Positions 33,258 to 43,336 of a stretch of 64,000 nucleotides of DNA are shown here, in pieces. The position numbers and the translations under genes are program-made. The DNA comes from Adiantum capillus-veneris (Eukaryota > Streptophyta > Polypodiopsida > Polypodiales > Pteridaceae). The first letter of the stretch is position 1; every line of letters starts with the position of its first letter. Location of the stretch: NCBI GenBank assembly GCA_014529385.2, contig CM043959.1:93260529-93324528 (forward strand), read 5' to 3'. Below the pieces are notes generated by a model. The model was not told where the DNA came from. It made no database searches and was given only the letters and a program-made list of their open reading frames with translations.

Positions 33258-33640
33258 CAATGTGACATAAAACGTGTTTCGGACCTCCGAAATGACGAAA
33301 CGGTTGAAACACTTCGGCAAAACAAAAAAAAGAGTTGGTTTTTTTTGTTAAAACCTCCTTTTGACTAGTTGACCTCAAACCACCCGTTTGGGGAATTTTT
33401 GAGCCATGTACAAAGGCCGTCTCAAAAGATCGATAGATTTTTTGACCCTCATGCACATCTAGATTGTGTATATTCAATGTTTTGACATGTGAATTTTTAT
33501 GTATATTCAATGTATAATTATAGGTACATACATGTAAAACGACACCTGTGTTTCGTTTTCTTTGATCTTCGAAACGGAACGTTCCGGAAACCTCAAAACC
33601 TCGCAACGCACGAAACCCTGAAACGTTTCATGTCACATTG
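33258..33640. mobile_element. hAT-type MITE, copy 2 (uninterrupted)
   Basis: 383 bp with termini CAATGTGACATAAAACG and CGTTTCATGTCACATTG and flanking CTTTAAGA (33250-33257) and CTTTAAGG (33641-33648). The interior has many GAAAC/GTTTC words and an AT-rich centre. It serves as the empty-site reference for element B. Confidence 0.88.
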
Positions 33641-34290
33641 CTTTAAGGTGGACATCGAGTGGGTCCCTTCAACCTCTCTTACATTTTGGTTGTGCAATAG
33701 ATCCGCATTCTTTTTTGGGGTACATCATCAGGAAATGTTAGAGTGGATGCGAAGGATTTTTGAGACACGGCCTAGGGGTTTCAAAGTCCCTTGGCTTTTC
33801 TGAGCTGCTACAAGAGGTTTGTTTTATATCAATCAAATACGCAGGGCAGGGGAGGGGGAAAGTAAGGTTCCTTTTAAAATGATGGTGTTTTTTTCCATAT
33901 GGAGGTGAAACTACCCTCGTCGTTCCAAACTCGTTTCTTGTCATTCCGGCTGTTTCGGTGCCACTTGGAACATCCGGCCATTCTTGAACATTCCCTCTAG
34001 TGCAGCTGTTCGAAACGCTAGAGCGCGGCGCTTTAGGGTCACAAACTTGCCTTTCCTATACCACGGTCGCTTTATCCTAAATTTTTTCAACTCAAAAAAT
34101 GGCCACCACAAATTTTTGCAAGAAGGATTAGAGACTGGATGAATTTTGGAAAATTTTAAGTTTTTTAGTTGACAAGTCCAAATAATTTAGAATTTTCCTT
34201 CTCAAAGATGGTTTTTAGCTTCTTATAGAGAGGTGAAAAGGATTCCGTAAAAATTTTCCGAGCCCACACATTTCAAATCATTAAACAACG

Positions 34291-35022
34291 ATGGGCAGCA
34301 GGAGGTGGCGAGAAAGGTGGGTAAATAGTAGCTCTAACAGTAGCAGCAACACACGAAAAAGAAAGTACCAACATTAGGACAGCAGCAATAGCAACAACAA
34401 CAGAAGCTGCTTTGAGAGTGAGAGCAAAGAAGAAGGAAGCGGAGAAGAAGGGAGAAGAGGAGAAGGATAGGCGACAGCGGCGTAAGCGGCAGCGATGGCG
34501 ACTAAAGGAGAAGAGGAAAAGCAAGAAGCAGCAAGGAGCAAAGGACGCCATCATCATGGATCCTTGCCTCTCCCCCGATCGCTTTTCGAGCACTGCATGG
34601 ACGACGAGAGGCAAAATCCCACGCAAGATTTCATTAAGCCCCCCATGACCCCACAAATGCAGAAGGATTTTGAAAGGTTCGGGTCTCTCTCCCCTCATGA
34701 GGTGAATGTATTGGGGCTCTCGCATGCCCAATTAGACCTGATGGATGGTATCATGCTTCGGGATTGGAAGAAGGAGTTTCAGAAAGGATCCATCACACTG
34801 GTGGATAATGCCTTCTTTGGGCAGCGAGCGGTGACTGTCCTCTAGGATGAAGGTGACGGCCTCTTGAGCTCGGTCAACGAGCGAGGCGTGCACCTTGTGC
34901 TCTTCAAGGAGTCCATCAATGTCTTCCATACCTTGCGATTGTTTTATGGAATGTTCCGCCACAATAGGGTTCTTGCGAGGTATGGGAGTCGCTACGCTGA
35001 GCTTTTGGCTGCAAGTAAATAA
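34291..35022 (+). pseudogene. Arg-rich unknown ORF, copy 3
   Basis: ATG at the same place as copy 1 (MGSRRWRERWVNSSSN). Frames shift in the basic region. The conserved part (34550-34845) has CMDDERQNPTQDFIKPPM, MQKDFERFGSLSPHEVNVLG and NAFFGQRAVTVL, then a TAG where the others have a Lys/His codon region. The C-terminal end through LLAASK-stop at 35020-35022 is still recognisable. Confidence 0.6.
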
Positions 35023-35082
35023 CAAGATTCTTGGATGAGGTCGTGCAAATGATATGCATGTTAGTTTTGAACACTTCTAGTT

Positions 35083-35677
35083 TCATGCTTGAGGACAGTG
35101 ACCGTCCCCGCTGCCCAAAGAAGGCATTATCCACACCAGTGTGATGGACCCTTTCTCAAGCTCCTTCTTCCAATCCCGAAGCGTGATACTATCCATCGGG
35201 TCTGATTTGGCATGCGAGAGTCCCAATACCTTCACCTCACGAGGAGAGAAAGGCCCGAACCTTTCAAAATCCTTCTGCATTTGTGGGGTCATGGGGGGCT
35301 TAATGAAGTCTCGTGTGGGATTTTCCCTCTCATCGTCCATGTAGCGTTGGAAAAGCGATCGGGCCCTCCTCAAGGGAGAGGCAAGGAGCCATGATGATGG
35401 CGTCCTTTGCTCCTTGTTGCTTCTTGCTTCTCCTCTTCTCCTTCAGTCGCCATCGCTGTCGCTTACGCCGTTGCCGCCTATCTGCTTTTTCTTTGTTCTC
35501 TCTCCTTCTCCTCTTCTCCCTTCATCTCCGCTTCCTTCTTCTTCTGCTCTCACTCTCAAAACAGCTTCTGTTGCTGCTGCTGCTGATGTCCTGACGCTAG
35601 TACTTTCTTTTTCGTGTGTTACTGCTATTGTTAGAGCTACTGTTCTCCTGCATTTCTCGCCGCCTCCTGCTGCCCAT
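35083..35677 (-). pseudogene. Arg-rich unknown ORF, copy 4 (3'-truncated)
   Basis: Minus-strand copy whose ATG (35675-35677) matches copies 1 and 3. The best frame (35373-35083) has RARSLFQRYMDDERENPT, QMQKDFERFGPFSPREVKVL and DWKKELEKGSITLV. It ends after VTVLKHEA-like sequence at the centre of the inverted repeat, so the last roughly 70 codons are missing. It retains TGG where copy 1 has the nonsense TGA. Confidence 0.6.
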
Positions 35678-35880
35678 CGTTGTCTAATGATTTCAAACGT
35701 GTGGACTCGAAAAATTTTTAGGGAATCCTTTTTACCTCTCTATAAGAAGGTGAAAACCATCTTTGAGAAGGAAAATTCTACATTATTTGGAGTTTTCAGC
35801 TAAAAATCTTAAAATTTCCCAAGCTTCATCTGGTCTCTAATCCTTCTTGCAAAACTTTGTGGTGGCCATTTTAAAGAGGT

Positions 35881-37150
35881 AGAACTGGTCTTGCGAAAAC
35901 ACTTGTTTGCAGGGGTACGATTGTTTATTTGTCTATGTGGTCTAGTGAGGAGCAGCATTTAGACCCGTCCTCGATCCGCTTTCTTCAGAGCTGGTAACAG
36001 AGTACTCTATCGATGCTTCCAGTAGGGAGTTGCTTCATAGGCCTACCATTCAAGAGCAAATCGAATGATTGATGTGAAATCATCAGATTGTGAAGCTGAA
36101 AATGGGTTGTTGTGTACTTGCTCAAACTATAGTTGAAATTTGTTTGTTGGAGGCTTGTGTCAGTCTGGGAGATATTGGATTATTTTCGTTCTATGAAAGG
36201 GAGTTGAGATGATGAAGCTCCAAAGATTTTGGTTCAAGGTTGAAATGATTGTGGTGGTACAAGCCTAGAAAGTGGACACTAGAAGATTTGTGGGTTTTTT
36301 ATGGAATAAAACAAAGATTGGAACATTGACTATTGACGGACATGTGGTTTTGGTTCATATATGTGTGGCTGAGAGCTACAACGGGCTCCCTGGTTTTGTT
36401 GCTGAAGGGTCAGCACATGTCTCTCGCTCTCTTGTGACTAACAAATATTATGTCATGATGAAATTGCTGGTCATGGACTGTTGAGCACAGAATGTTCTCA
36501 GTAAACTCTTGTCCGGGATGCGTCTTTTGGACTCCAAATTGCAGGTGCTACAAGGGCAGGGGTATGGTTGCTTATTTCAGAATTGTTCTCGCGAAAACAC
36601 TTGTTTGCGTCAGGTGCGACAAGGACAGGGCCTGGATTGTACTTGGGTTACAATATTCAAAACTAATTGTTTGCAGGGGTATGGTTGCTTATTTATTTGT
36701 CTATGTGGGTCTAGTGAGGAACAACATTTAGACCTGATGTTTTTGCCATTGTGTTGGCATTAAATGACTGAATAATCCTCCATCTGAATAGCTAGAAAAT
36801 GCTTTAGTAGGGAACCATGCAAACATCTATGATGTATGTTTTGTCTAGAGGCGGCTACAGGCTCCATCTTGATTTCTCCTTTGATTTTGCCATCATCTTT
36901 TTTTTTTTGGTCACATTCTATCCTTCCACATGACATTCTCTACGTAAAATACATGCTAATAATGATGGACCTTGATGCAGAAAGAATACACAAATTTCTA
37001 GCTCTATCCTTGATTTTAGAAATTTCATCTATTTATAGCGATACTTGAGACCTGCCTATAGCTTTTCTTCCCTTTCTCTTTCTTCTTGTTAGGGACAACA
37101 AGCGTCTCATCTCTCTAAAATGTTACATGTGTATGCATGCATATGTGTGT

Positions 37151-37182
<32 letters not shown>

Positions 37183-37297
37183 ATATATATTTGTGTAATG
37201 TTGGTTTATACACATGTATGCATATTGGCTTGTCTGCAAGCATAACATAGCTGTGTTATATAAAGAATACATACACATAGAAAAAACCTTTGCACCT
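35881..37297. other. noncoding DNA with module fragments and a (TG)n tract
   Basis: No gene. The phrase GGTNNGNTTGTTTATTTGTCTATGTGG...GAGGAACAACATTTAGAC occurs at about 35915 and 36680 and resembles the centre of the inverted-repeat modules. (TG)n/(CG-TG)n lies at 37145-37183. Confidence 0.5.
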
Positions 37298-37690
37298 TAA
37301 GTCCTAAGTCCTAAGCCCTAAGCCCTAAGCCCCAAACTTCAAGCCCTAAACCCTTATACCCAAAACTCTTATCCATAAACCCTAAGCCCTAAGCTTTAAG
37401 CTTCAACCCTAAGCCTTAAGCTTAAACCTCTACACCTTAAGCCCTAAGCTCCAAACTTCAAACCCTAAACCCTTATACTCCCAACTCGTAACCATAAACC
37501 CTAAGAACCCTAACCCTAAGCCTCAAACTTCAAACCTTTACCTATGTACGCTAAACTCTTAACCCTAAATCCTTATCCCTAAGCGCACAACTCGTTAACG
37601 TAAACCTTAAAACCCTAAGATCTTGACTTGATTGCCCTACACTCGACATCCTAATTACCTAACCATAAACCATAGACCCTACATCTTGAG
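37298..37690. repeat. degenerate telomere-like (CCCTAAA/CCCTAAG) array
   Basis: About 390 bp of variants of CCCTAA(A/G), CCTTAAG, CCTTATAC and similar. There are short runs of exact CCCTAAG/CCCTAAA units (37315-37335) and GAACCCTAACCCTAAGC at 37504. CCCTAAA is the Arabidopsis-type plant telomere unit. The mixture and decay indicate an old interstitial array, not a chromosome end. Confidence 0.75.
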
Positions 37691-40089
37691 CCCCAAGTCC
37701 TCACCAACTTTGTTCTTCATTGTCGCCCACAAGGGTGCAAGTTTTGAAGCGCTTTATGAAACAATATATGTGATGGTCTAGATGCTCCGATGGGGCACTC
37801 AAAGCACCACTAGAGACCAAAGAATTGATTTTTACAATTGATTGATGGCTAAAAAGTAGACTTTATATTGGTACAACCTCTGGTTGTACTATACCTAGTA
37901 TGGCTAGGTGCTTCTCAATCAATCATTGATCATGATCTTATCTCAACTAACATTCAGAAGGTCCTCATTCGATTTGGGGAGCGAGTGTGCAAGGGTACGA
38001 GTGGTGTCGAGATTTATAAAAATTGTTGGGATAAGCAATGGAGTCCTAATGTAAGAGATCCATAGGCATAGGAGGATGTCAATGCAACCAAATAATCCAT
38101 GTAGGGTGAAGATTTCAAAGCCTTTCTTTGAAGAGGCTCAACATAGCATGAGCATCCTAGAAGAAGAATGAATTATTGATCATGGATCTGTTTTAGCAAT
38201 TGAGGATTGGGTATTCATTAAGACTAATTTGATAACCTAACAAAGCATAAAAGTGTTCTTTTAAGGTTTTGGAATAAAAAATAAATGCACCGAGTAGTCA
38301 TTTTTCGAAAACAATTACTAGATGACAAAATAGAGGACTTGAAGCTTGCCCATCTCCACCAAGCCATATTCTTCTTATTTGCCTTTGGGCCTATCTTCAG
38401 GACACCCCTTAACTTCTAATGCTTACTTGGCCTTGCCAAGGCCACCATTATATGTGCTTGCATGGCCAATTAGGATTGAGAGGCTACGGAAAAAAACTTT
38501 TTTGACACAAAAATGCATAAATGTAGCTTTGGCACATTCACAACCCCTAGATCTACCGTGGGTGAATTGAAGAAATAAACAATTGAGAAGTGTGAAAGGT
38601 GGGATTAGAAAGCTCATTTTCATTCCGAATATTTACTAGGGAAAACATTCTCTAAACACTGTAGTACATATGTTAAGCATATGCAAAAGATGTAATATAA
38701 AATTCATTATAACTTGATAAGGTGTTCTTCTAGGAAAGATTTAATAATTCTCAATCGTTACAAGTTTGAATATTTTGACACAACCACGATCCTTGTAAGT
38801 TTATGTATCAAGTCGCCCTAGGATCTTGCAAAATGAGTTTTCCATCTACAGATATCTTGTGTAGAAAAATAGAAGTATAAATGATAGAACTTTTCAATAA
38901 GGATATTCAATAAACATTATTCATATTGAGAAAAAAATAGCAATACATGAATATAAGGTCCTCAGTATGTGCTTAATTGATGTATAAGACAACTTTTGGA
39001 TTATGTGAGTGATACTAGACTCACATTCAAGTCTTTACTACAATCCCAATAGTGTGACAACATGTGACAAGACCATGAGTCTTTACACACAAAAAATACT
39101 CTTTTTGTGAGATTAATTATCAATTAGGAGTTTCCAATGTGTTGTCAGTTATGTATTTTGTGTGGGCACTAGGCTTGACTTTAAAAACTAAGCACAAATA
39201 TGGAATTTTCCCATACTATTTGCGCCAAATACTTGTTTTAAGGCAATCCAAGTCTGCAAAAATTGTCAAAAGTGGGTACACTTGATCTTCCACATGCTTA
39301 TTCGCAATTTTTTGTCGGTTTTTCATAGAGTATTGAAAATCTTGGTTTTGTACAAGAGTTAATGGAGAATACAAACTATCGATGATTTTGACAAGCATCC
39401 TTGTCCTTTAAATTTCATATATGTTTTATTTTTTTGTATAATTTAATGTATTTTTTGGAAGGAGACTTGCATTTTTACCAAAAATGTTCAAAATACCTCA
39501 AAAAGATAAAATGCTCATACAAAATCAACATTGATGTAAATAAAACCTTGCTTACGAGTCCCACAATATTATTTATGCAAGGTCACAGTAAGGATGAAAG
39601 GTCAATCATATCCAGTTTTAAGTCCAAATAGGTATATAAGAAAGCTAATCCTCATGATCAACTTGATAGGTTCCCATGCACAACCATGTATAATGAGTGT
39701 GCAATCCATTCAACTAGGCTAATGGATGGGAAGAGACGATGAAAACTTGTTGGCCTTTGAAGTTTTGAAAGAGGACTTCAATGAGCCTAGCCAGTGGCTT
39801 CTAAATCAAAGTATCAAGCTCCTACACCTTCATGGGTTTCTCTACGAACTCCTTCCTACTCATGCCACGCCACATCGGCGTAGATTGTCATTTGGACATA
39901 TTTTATAAAGTTGTCATAGGATGAACTCAAACTGGCGGCTTTGCAATGGCAATCTTTTGTGCTGATCTTTGTTAAGAATGGCTTTTTTTGTAAATAAGTA
40001 AGCATGTCCCCATGCTAATCATTCAAATGCATTGTGATTACAAACAAGGCAATATATGAAAGATCATCTTCAAAACCAACAACTTGTAC
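37691..40089. other. AT-rich noncoding DNA
   Basis: No supportable gene. Open frames are short and lack motifs. It may include the decayed integrase end of the Ty3 relic to its right, but I could not read any integrase motif. Confidence 0.5.
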
Positions 40090-41592
40090 TCAATCCAAAA
40101 AATCTCCAGTTTCAAGCTCTGATAAATAATCAACAACAACTTGTTTCTTCCTTGATGTATGAAGGACTGTAAATTGAAACTCGGTAAGAATCAGCATCCA
40201 TCTATCAAATTTTTCGTGCAAGGTTTGTTGTGCTATCAAGTGCATCAATGATGAATGATCCACAACTTATCGTTGAGAAAACAATGCAAAAATGTTTTGA
40301 CTGTATAGATCATCCCTAAAACCTTGTGGCAAACGAGTAGGCCCTTTTTATCAAACTCAATTGGTGATTTTCAAAGTAAAGTTGAAACCACTCTATACCA
40401 TTTTTCCACCTTGGCTTACATCAAAACTGCACCAATTGTAATATCTGAAGCATCCATAAAAACATGAAATGGAATATCACATGGTGGAGTCTAAATACTG
40501 AGGCTTTGGAGATTATAGACTTTAACCACCAAAAGGCATTGCCACATTCTTCATCCATTGCAATTTTTTTCAGCTTCATCTGATTATTCTAGGGCACGGC
40601 AATATTGGCTAGATACCAAAGTTTTTGGCCATGCCACTAAATCAGAACTAGACATCTTAACATATCCTTAAATACTAGGGTGTTTAGCCATCATGATCAC
40701 TTTGATCTTTCTAGGGTCTATGACAATACCTTATATAGAAATAATGTGCCTAAGTAGCATGCCGCTCTTTACACAAAAGGAAAATTTTAGAGGGTTAAGA
40801 CATAACTATGATTCTCGACATTTTTCAAAACACTATTGAAAATGACTCAAATGCTCCTCTTTGTCTCACTGAACACAATGAAATCATCCACAAAGATGTG
40901 CATAGAATCTGTTAAGAAAGGGTCAACTATTGCTAAGACTGATCACTAAAATGTTGCTTGTGCACTCTTCAACCCAAAAGACCATCACATTTGAGGTGAG
41001 AGAACCCCTTTTAGTAATGAAGGCAATCTTTTCTATCCTCTTATGCCATCTTGATTTGGTTATACCTCAAGAAACCATCTAAAATAAAAACATTTCATGA
41101 ATTGCTACATCATTGAGCAAGGAATGTGTGAATGGTATCAAGAAATGATTAAGGATGGTCACAAAGTTTAACTTTCGATGATCCACTCAAACCCGTAACT
41201 TCTTGTAAATTTTTGACAAGATCACAATTGATTACAACCAAGTGGATCTTTCTACCGGTGTGATGAATCTCACTCTAAGTAGTTTATCAGTCTCTTCCTT
41301 ACCTCTAACAACATAATTGGGATTCCTGTCTTCTTAAGAAGCTCTGCAGCATCAATTTCAAATAGCTCAACTAGGCTCTTGTTGCCTTGCATATACTCCT
41401 CCTCATCTTCCTGGCTCTTGATGAGATAGATGCCCGCGGAATATTTAGGCCAACCTAGTGTGGACATTGTGGTACAATAATATACACATACTTTCAATTT
41501 CTTCTTTCCCTTTTTGATAGTGATGATGTTTTTTTACCCAAGTTTGTTTTGCTTTAGCTTGTCTCAATAACCAAGGCCTCTTGAGAAACAAA
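40090..41592 (-). pseudogene. Ty3-type reverse transcriptase/RNase H relic
   Basis: Minus strand. DPLFLKRPWLLRQAKAKQTW (41592-41530) matches the LLGRPWLRQAKA end of a Ty3-type protease domain. Further on: LNDVAIHEMF; DGFLRYNQIKMA (41090-41050), the RT palm segment; EKIAFITKRGSLTSNVMVFW in another frame; and MHIFVDDFIVFSETK around 40900-40860, with VDD as the polymerase motif. RNase H follows: FHVFMDASDITIGAVLM (near 40450) and MIYTVKTFLHCFLND. Many stops and shifts; inactive. The same relic resumes at 47153 on the far side of the copia element. Confidence 0.75.
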
Positions 41593-41597
41593 GGATC

Positions 41598-41789
41598 TGA
41601 AGGAGTACAAGCGGAAGTGTGAAGCGAGAGAGAGTGTGAGAAGAAGAGCACGACGATATGGTGAACTCGCTCTACTGTAATGTGTAGAGCATAGTGAGTT
41701 CTTATTAGGTTTTTACAAAAGAATATGTGTACATACCTGGCGGCCCGCCCACTTACCTGAGCGACCACATTGGGCTTTATACCCCAACA
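41598..41789 (-). repeat. 3' LTR of the copia element
   Basis: 192 bp; on the minus strand TGTTGGGGTATAAAGCCC ... GTACTCCTTCA. A purine tract (AAGTGGGAGGT, minus strand, 41790-41800) adjoins it. Confidence 0.95.
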
Positions 41790-41878
41790 ACCTCCCACTT
41801 AAAGTCCAATGTGGTACTTTAAGTGTGAGAGAAGCTACTATACAAGCTAATATACAAGAGATGTAGAGAAGTGATGTA

Positions 41879-43336
41879 CTACCCTAAACCTAACTGCTTG
41901 CGAAAATGTGCAAAGCTATATGAGGGAAGTCCTTTTGTAAGTAGATCAGCAGGATTTTCTGTGGTGTGAACTTTGACAAGTTGAAGTTGCTTATCCTCGA
42001 GCATTTCCCTGATGAAATGATACTTCACATCCACATGCTTTGTCTTTGAGTGATAAACTGGATTGCGAGCCAATTGTATAGCACTTTGACTATCACAATA
42101 TAACACAGGCATCTCTTTTTTGATTCCCAAATCTATTACTAGTCGATTAATCCAAATTGATTCTTTGCATGCCTCTGATGCTGCAACATATTCAGCCTCT
42201 GTAGTAGACTGAGTAACACAATCTTGCAATCTAGAACGCCATGATACTGCTCCACCAGCCAATGTAAAGACATACCCTGACGTAGACCTTCGGTTGTCTA
42301 AGTCACCTGCATAATCTGAGTCTGTAAAACCCTTTACACTTAGCTCCTGACTCCCATAGCATATACGCATACTCTTTGTAGCTTTCAGGTATCTCAATAT
42401 TCCTTTCACTGCCTCCCAATGTTTCTTGCCTGGGTTTGACATGTATCGACTTACTACTCCCACTGCAAATGCAATGTCTGGGCGAGTAGCAATCATTGCA
42501 TACATTAAACTACCCACTGCAGACGCATATGGAATCTTATCCATTTCAGCCTGTTCTTCCTCAGACACAGGACAATCTTGTTTGCTAAGTTTCACATATG
42601 GTGGCAATGGAACACTCAATGCCTTTCCCTTCTCCATATTGAAACGTTGCAAAACCTTGTCAATATACTCTGTTTGAGATAACCAAATCAACTTCTTTGA
42701 TCTGTCTCTCTCAATGCGCATACCAAGTATATGACTTGCCTCACCCATGTCTTTCATGTCAAACCATTTTGCCATCTTTGACTTCAAAGCTGAAATTTCT
42801 TCCAAGTGCTTGTCAGCAATCAACATGTCATCCACATACAAAATAAGGATCAACCAACTGCCATCCTTAGCCTTCTTTGTATATAAACAGTGATCGAACT
42901 CACTACATTTGTAGCCTTGAGAAAGCATAAACTTGTGGAAATTATGGTACCATTCCCTCGATGATTGTTTTAAGCCATAAAGACTCTTTAACAACTGGCA
43001 TACCAAATCTTCCTTGCCTTTCTCAACAAACCCTTCTGGTTGCTGCATGTAAATTTCCACATCTAAATCACCATGCAAGAACGTTGTCTTGACATCCATT
43101 TGGCGCAACACCAAATCTAATATGGCAACCAATGCAAGAAAGCATCTCAATGTAGTCATCTTGACCACCGGAGAGAAGACTTCATCAAAGTCAATGCCTT
43201 GTTCTTGCTTAAAGCCCTTGGCAACAAGCCTTGCTTTGTACTTTGGCTGACTATCAAGAGCGGTGATCTTATACCTGTAAACCCATTTACAAGGTAGAGC
43301 CTTTTTGCCTTGTGGTAATTTAACTAGCTTCCATGT
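41879..43336 (-). CDS. pol: copia Pol, C-terminal part: reverse transcriptase and RNase H
   Basis: 485 codons following the nonsense codon at 43337-43339, in the same frame as the Gag-integrase part, ending at the stop 41879-41881. The stretch opens with the RT fingers (ALPCKWVYRYKI, KARLVAKGFKQEQGIDFDE). Then come MDVKTTFLHGDLDVEIYMQQ, the catalytic YVDD in LILYVDDMLIA, and RNase H with GFTDSDYAGDLDNRRSTSGY, TTEAEYVA, YCDSQSAIQLARNP and KHVDVKYHFIRE. The first ATG is at 43168, inside the domain, so independent translation would give a defective enzyme. Normally it copies element RNA to cDNA in cytoplasmic particles. Without readthrough of the stop, this copy cannot. Confidence 0.93.
   Translation of the reverse strand, partial: TWKLVKLPQGKKALPCKWVYRYKITALDSQPKYKARLVAKGFKQEQGIDFDEVFSPVVKMTTLRCFLALVAILDLVLRQMDVKTTFLHGDLDVEIYMQQPEGFVEKGKEDLVCQLLKSLYGLKQSSREWYHNFHKFMLSQGYKCSEFDHCLYTKKAKDGSWLILILYVDDMLIADKHLEEISALKSKMAKWFDMKDMGEASHILGMRIERDRSKKLIWLSQTEYIDKVLQRFNMEKGKALSVPLPPYVKLSKQDCPVSEEEQAEMDKIPYASAVGSLMYAMIATRPDIAFAVGVVSRYMSNPGKKHWEAVKGILRYLKATKSMRICYGSQELSVKGFTDSDYAGDLDNRRSTSGYVFTLAGGAVSWRSRLQDCVTQSTTEAEYVAASEACKESIWINRLVIDLGIKKEMPVLYCDSQSAIQLARNPVYHSKTKHVDVKYHFIREMLEDKQLQLVKVHTTENPADLLTKGLPSYSFAHFRKQLGLG

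Larger units (their letters stand above)
33641..35880. repeat. complex inverted-repeat (foldback-like) module 2
   Basis: A plus arm (about 33870-35085) and a minus arm (about 35086-35875) face each other with almost no spacer, each carrying the unknown Arg-rich ORF. Paralogue of 21358-25045 but with a different internal arrangement. About 100 bp near 33865-33960 is absent from the corresponding plus arm of module 1. Confidence 0.75.

Noticed and set aside
37298-37690. True chromosome end
   Set aside because: Units are heavily mixed and ordinary sequence continues for 26 kb beyond.
42426-42677. Plus-strand ORFs inside the copia element (also 44962-45449)
   Set aside because: They are shadows of the conserved Gag-Pol frame on the minus strand.
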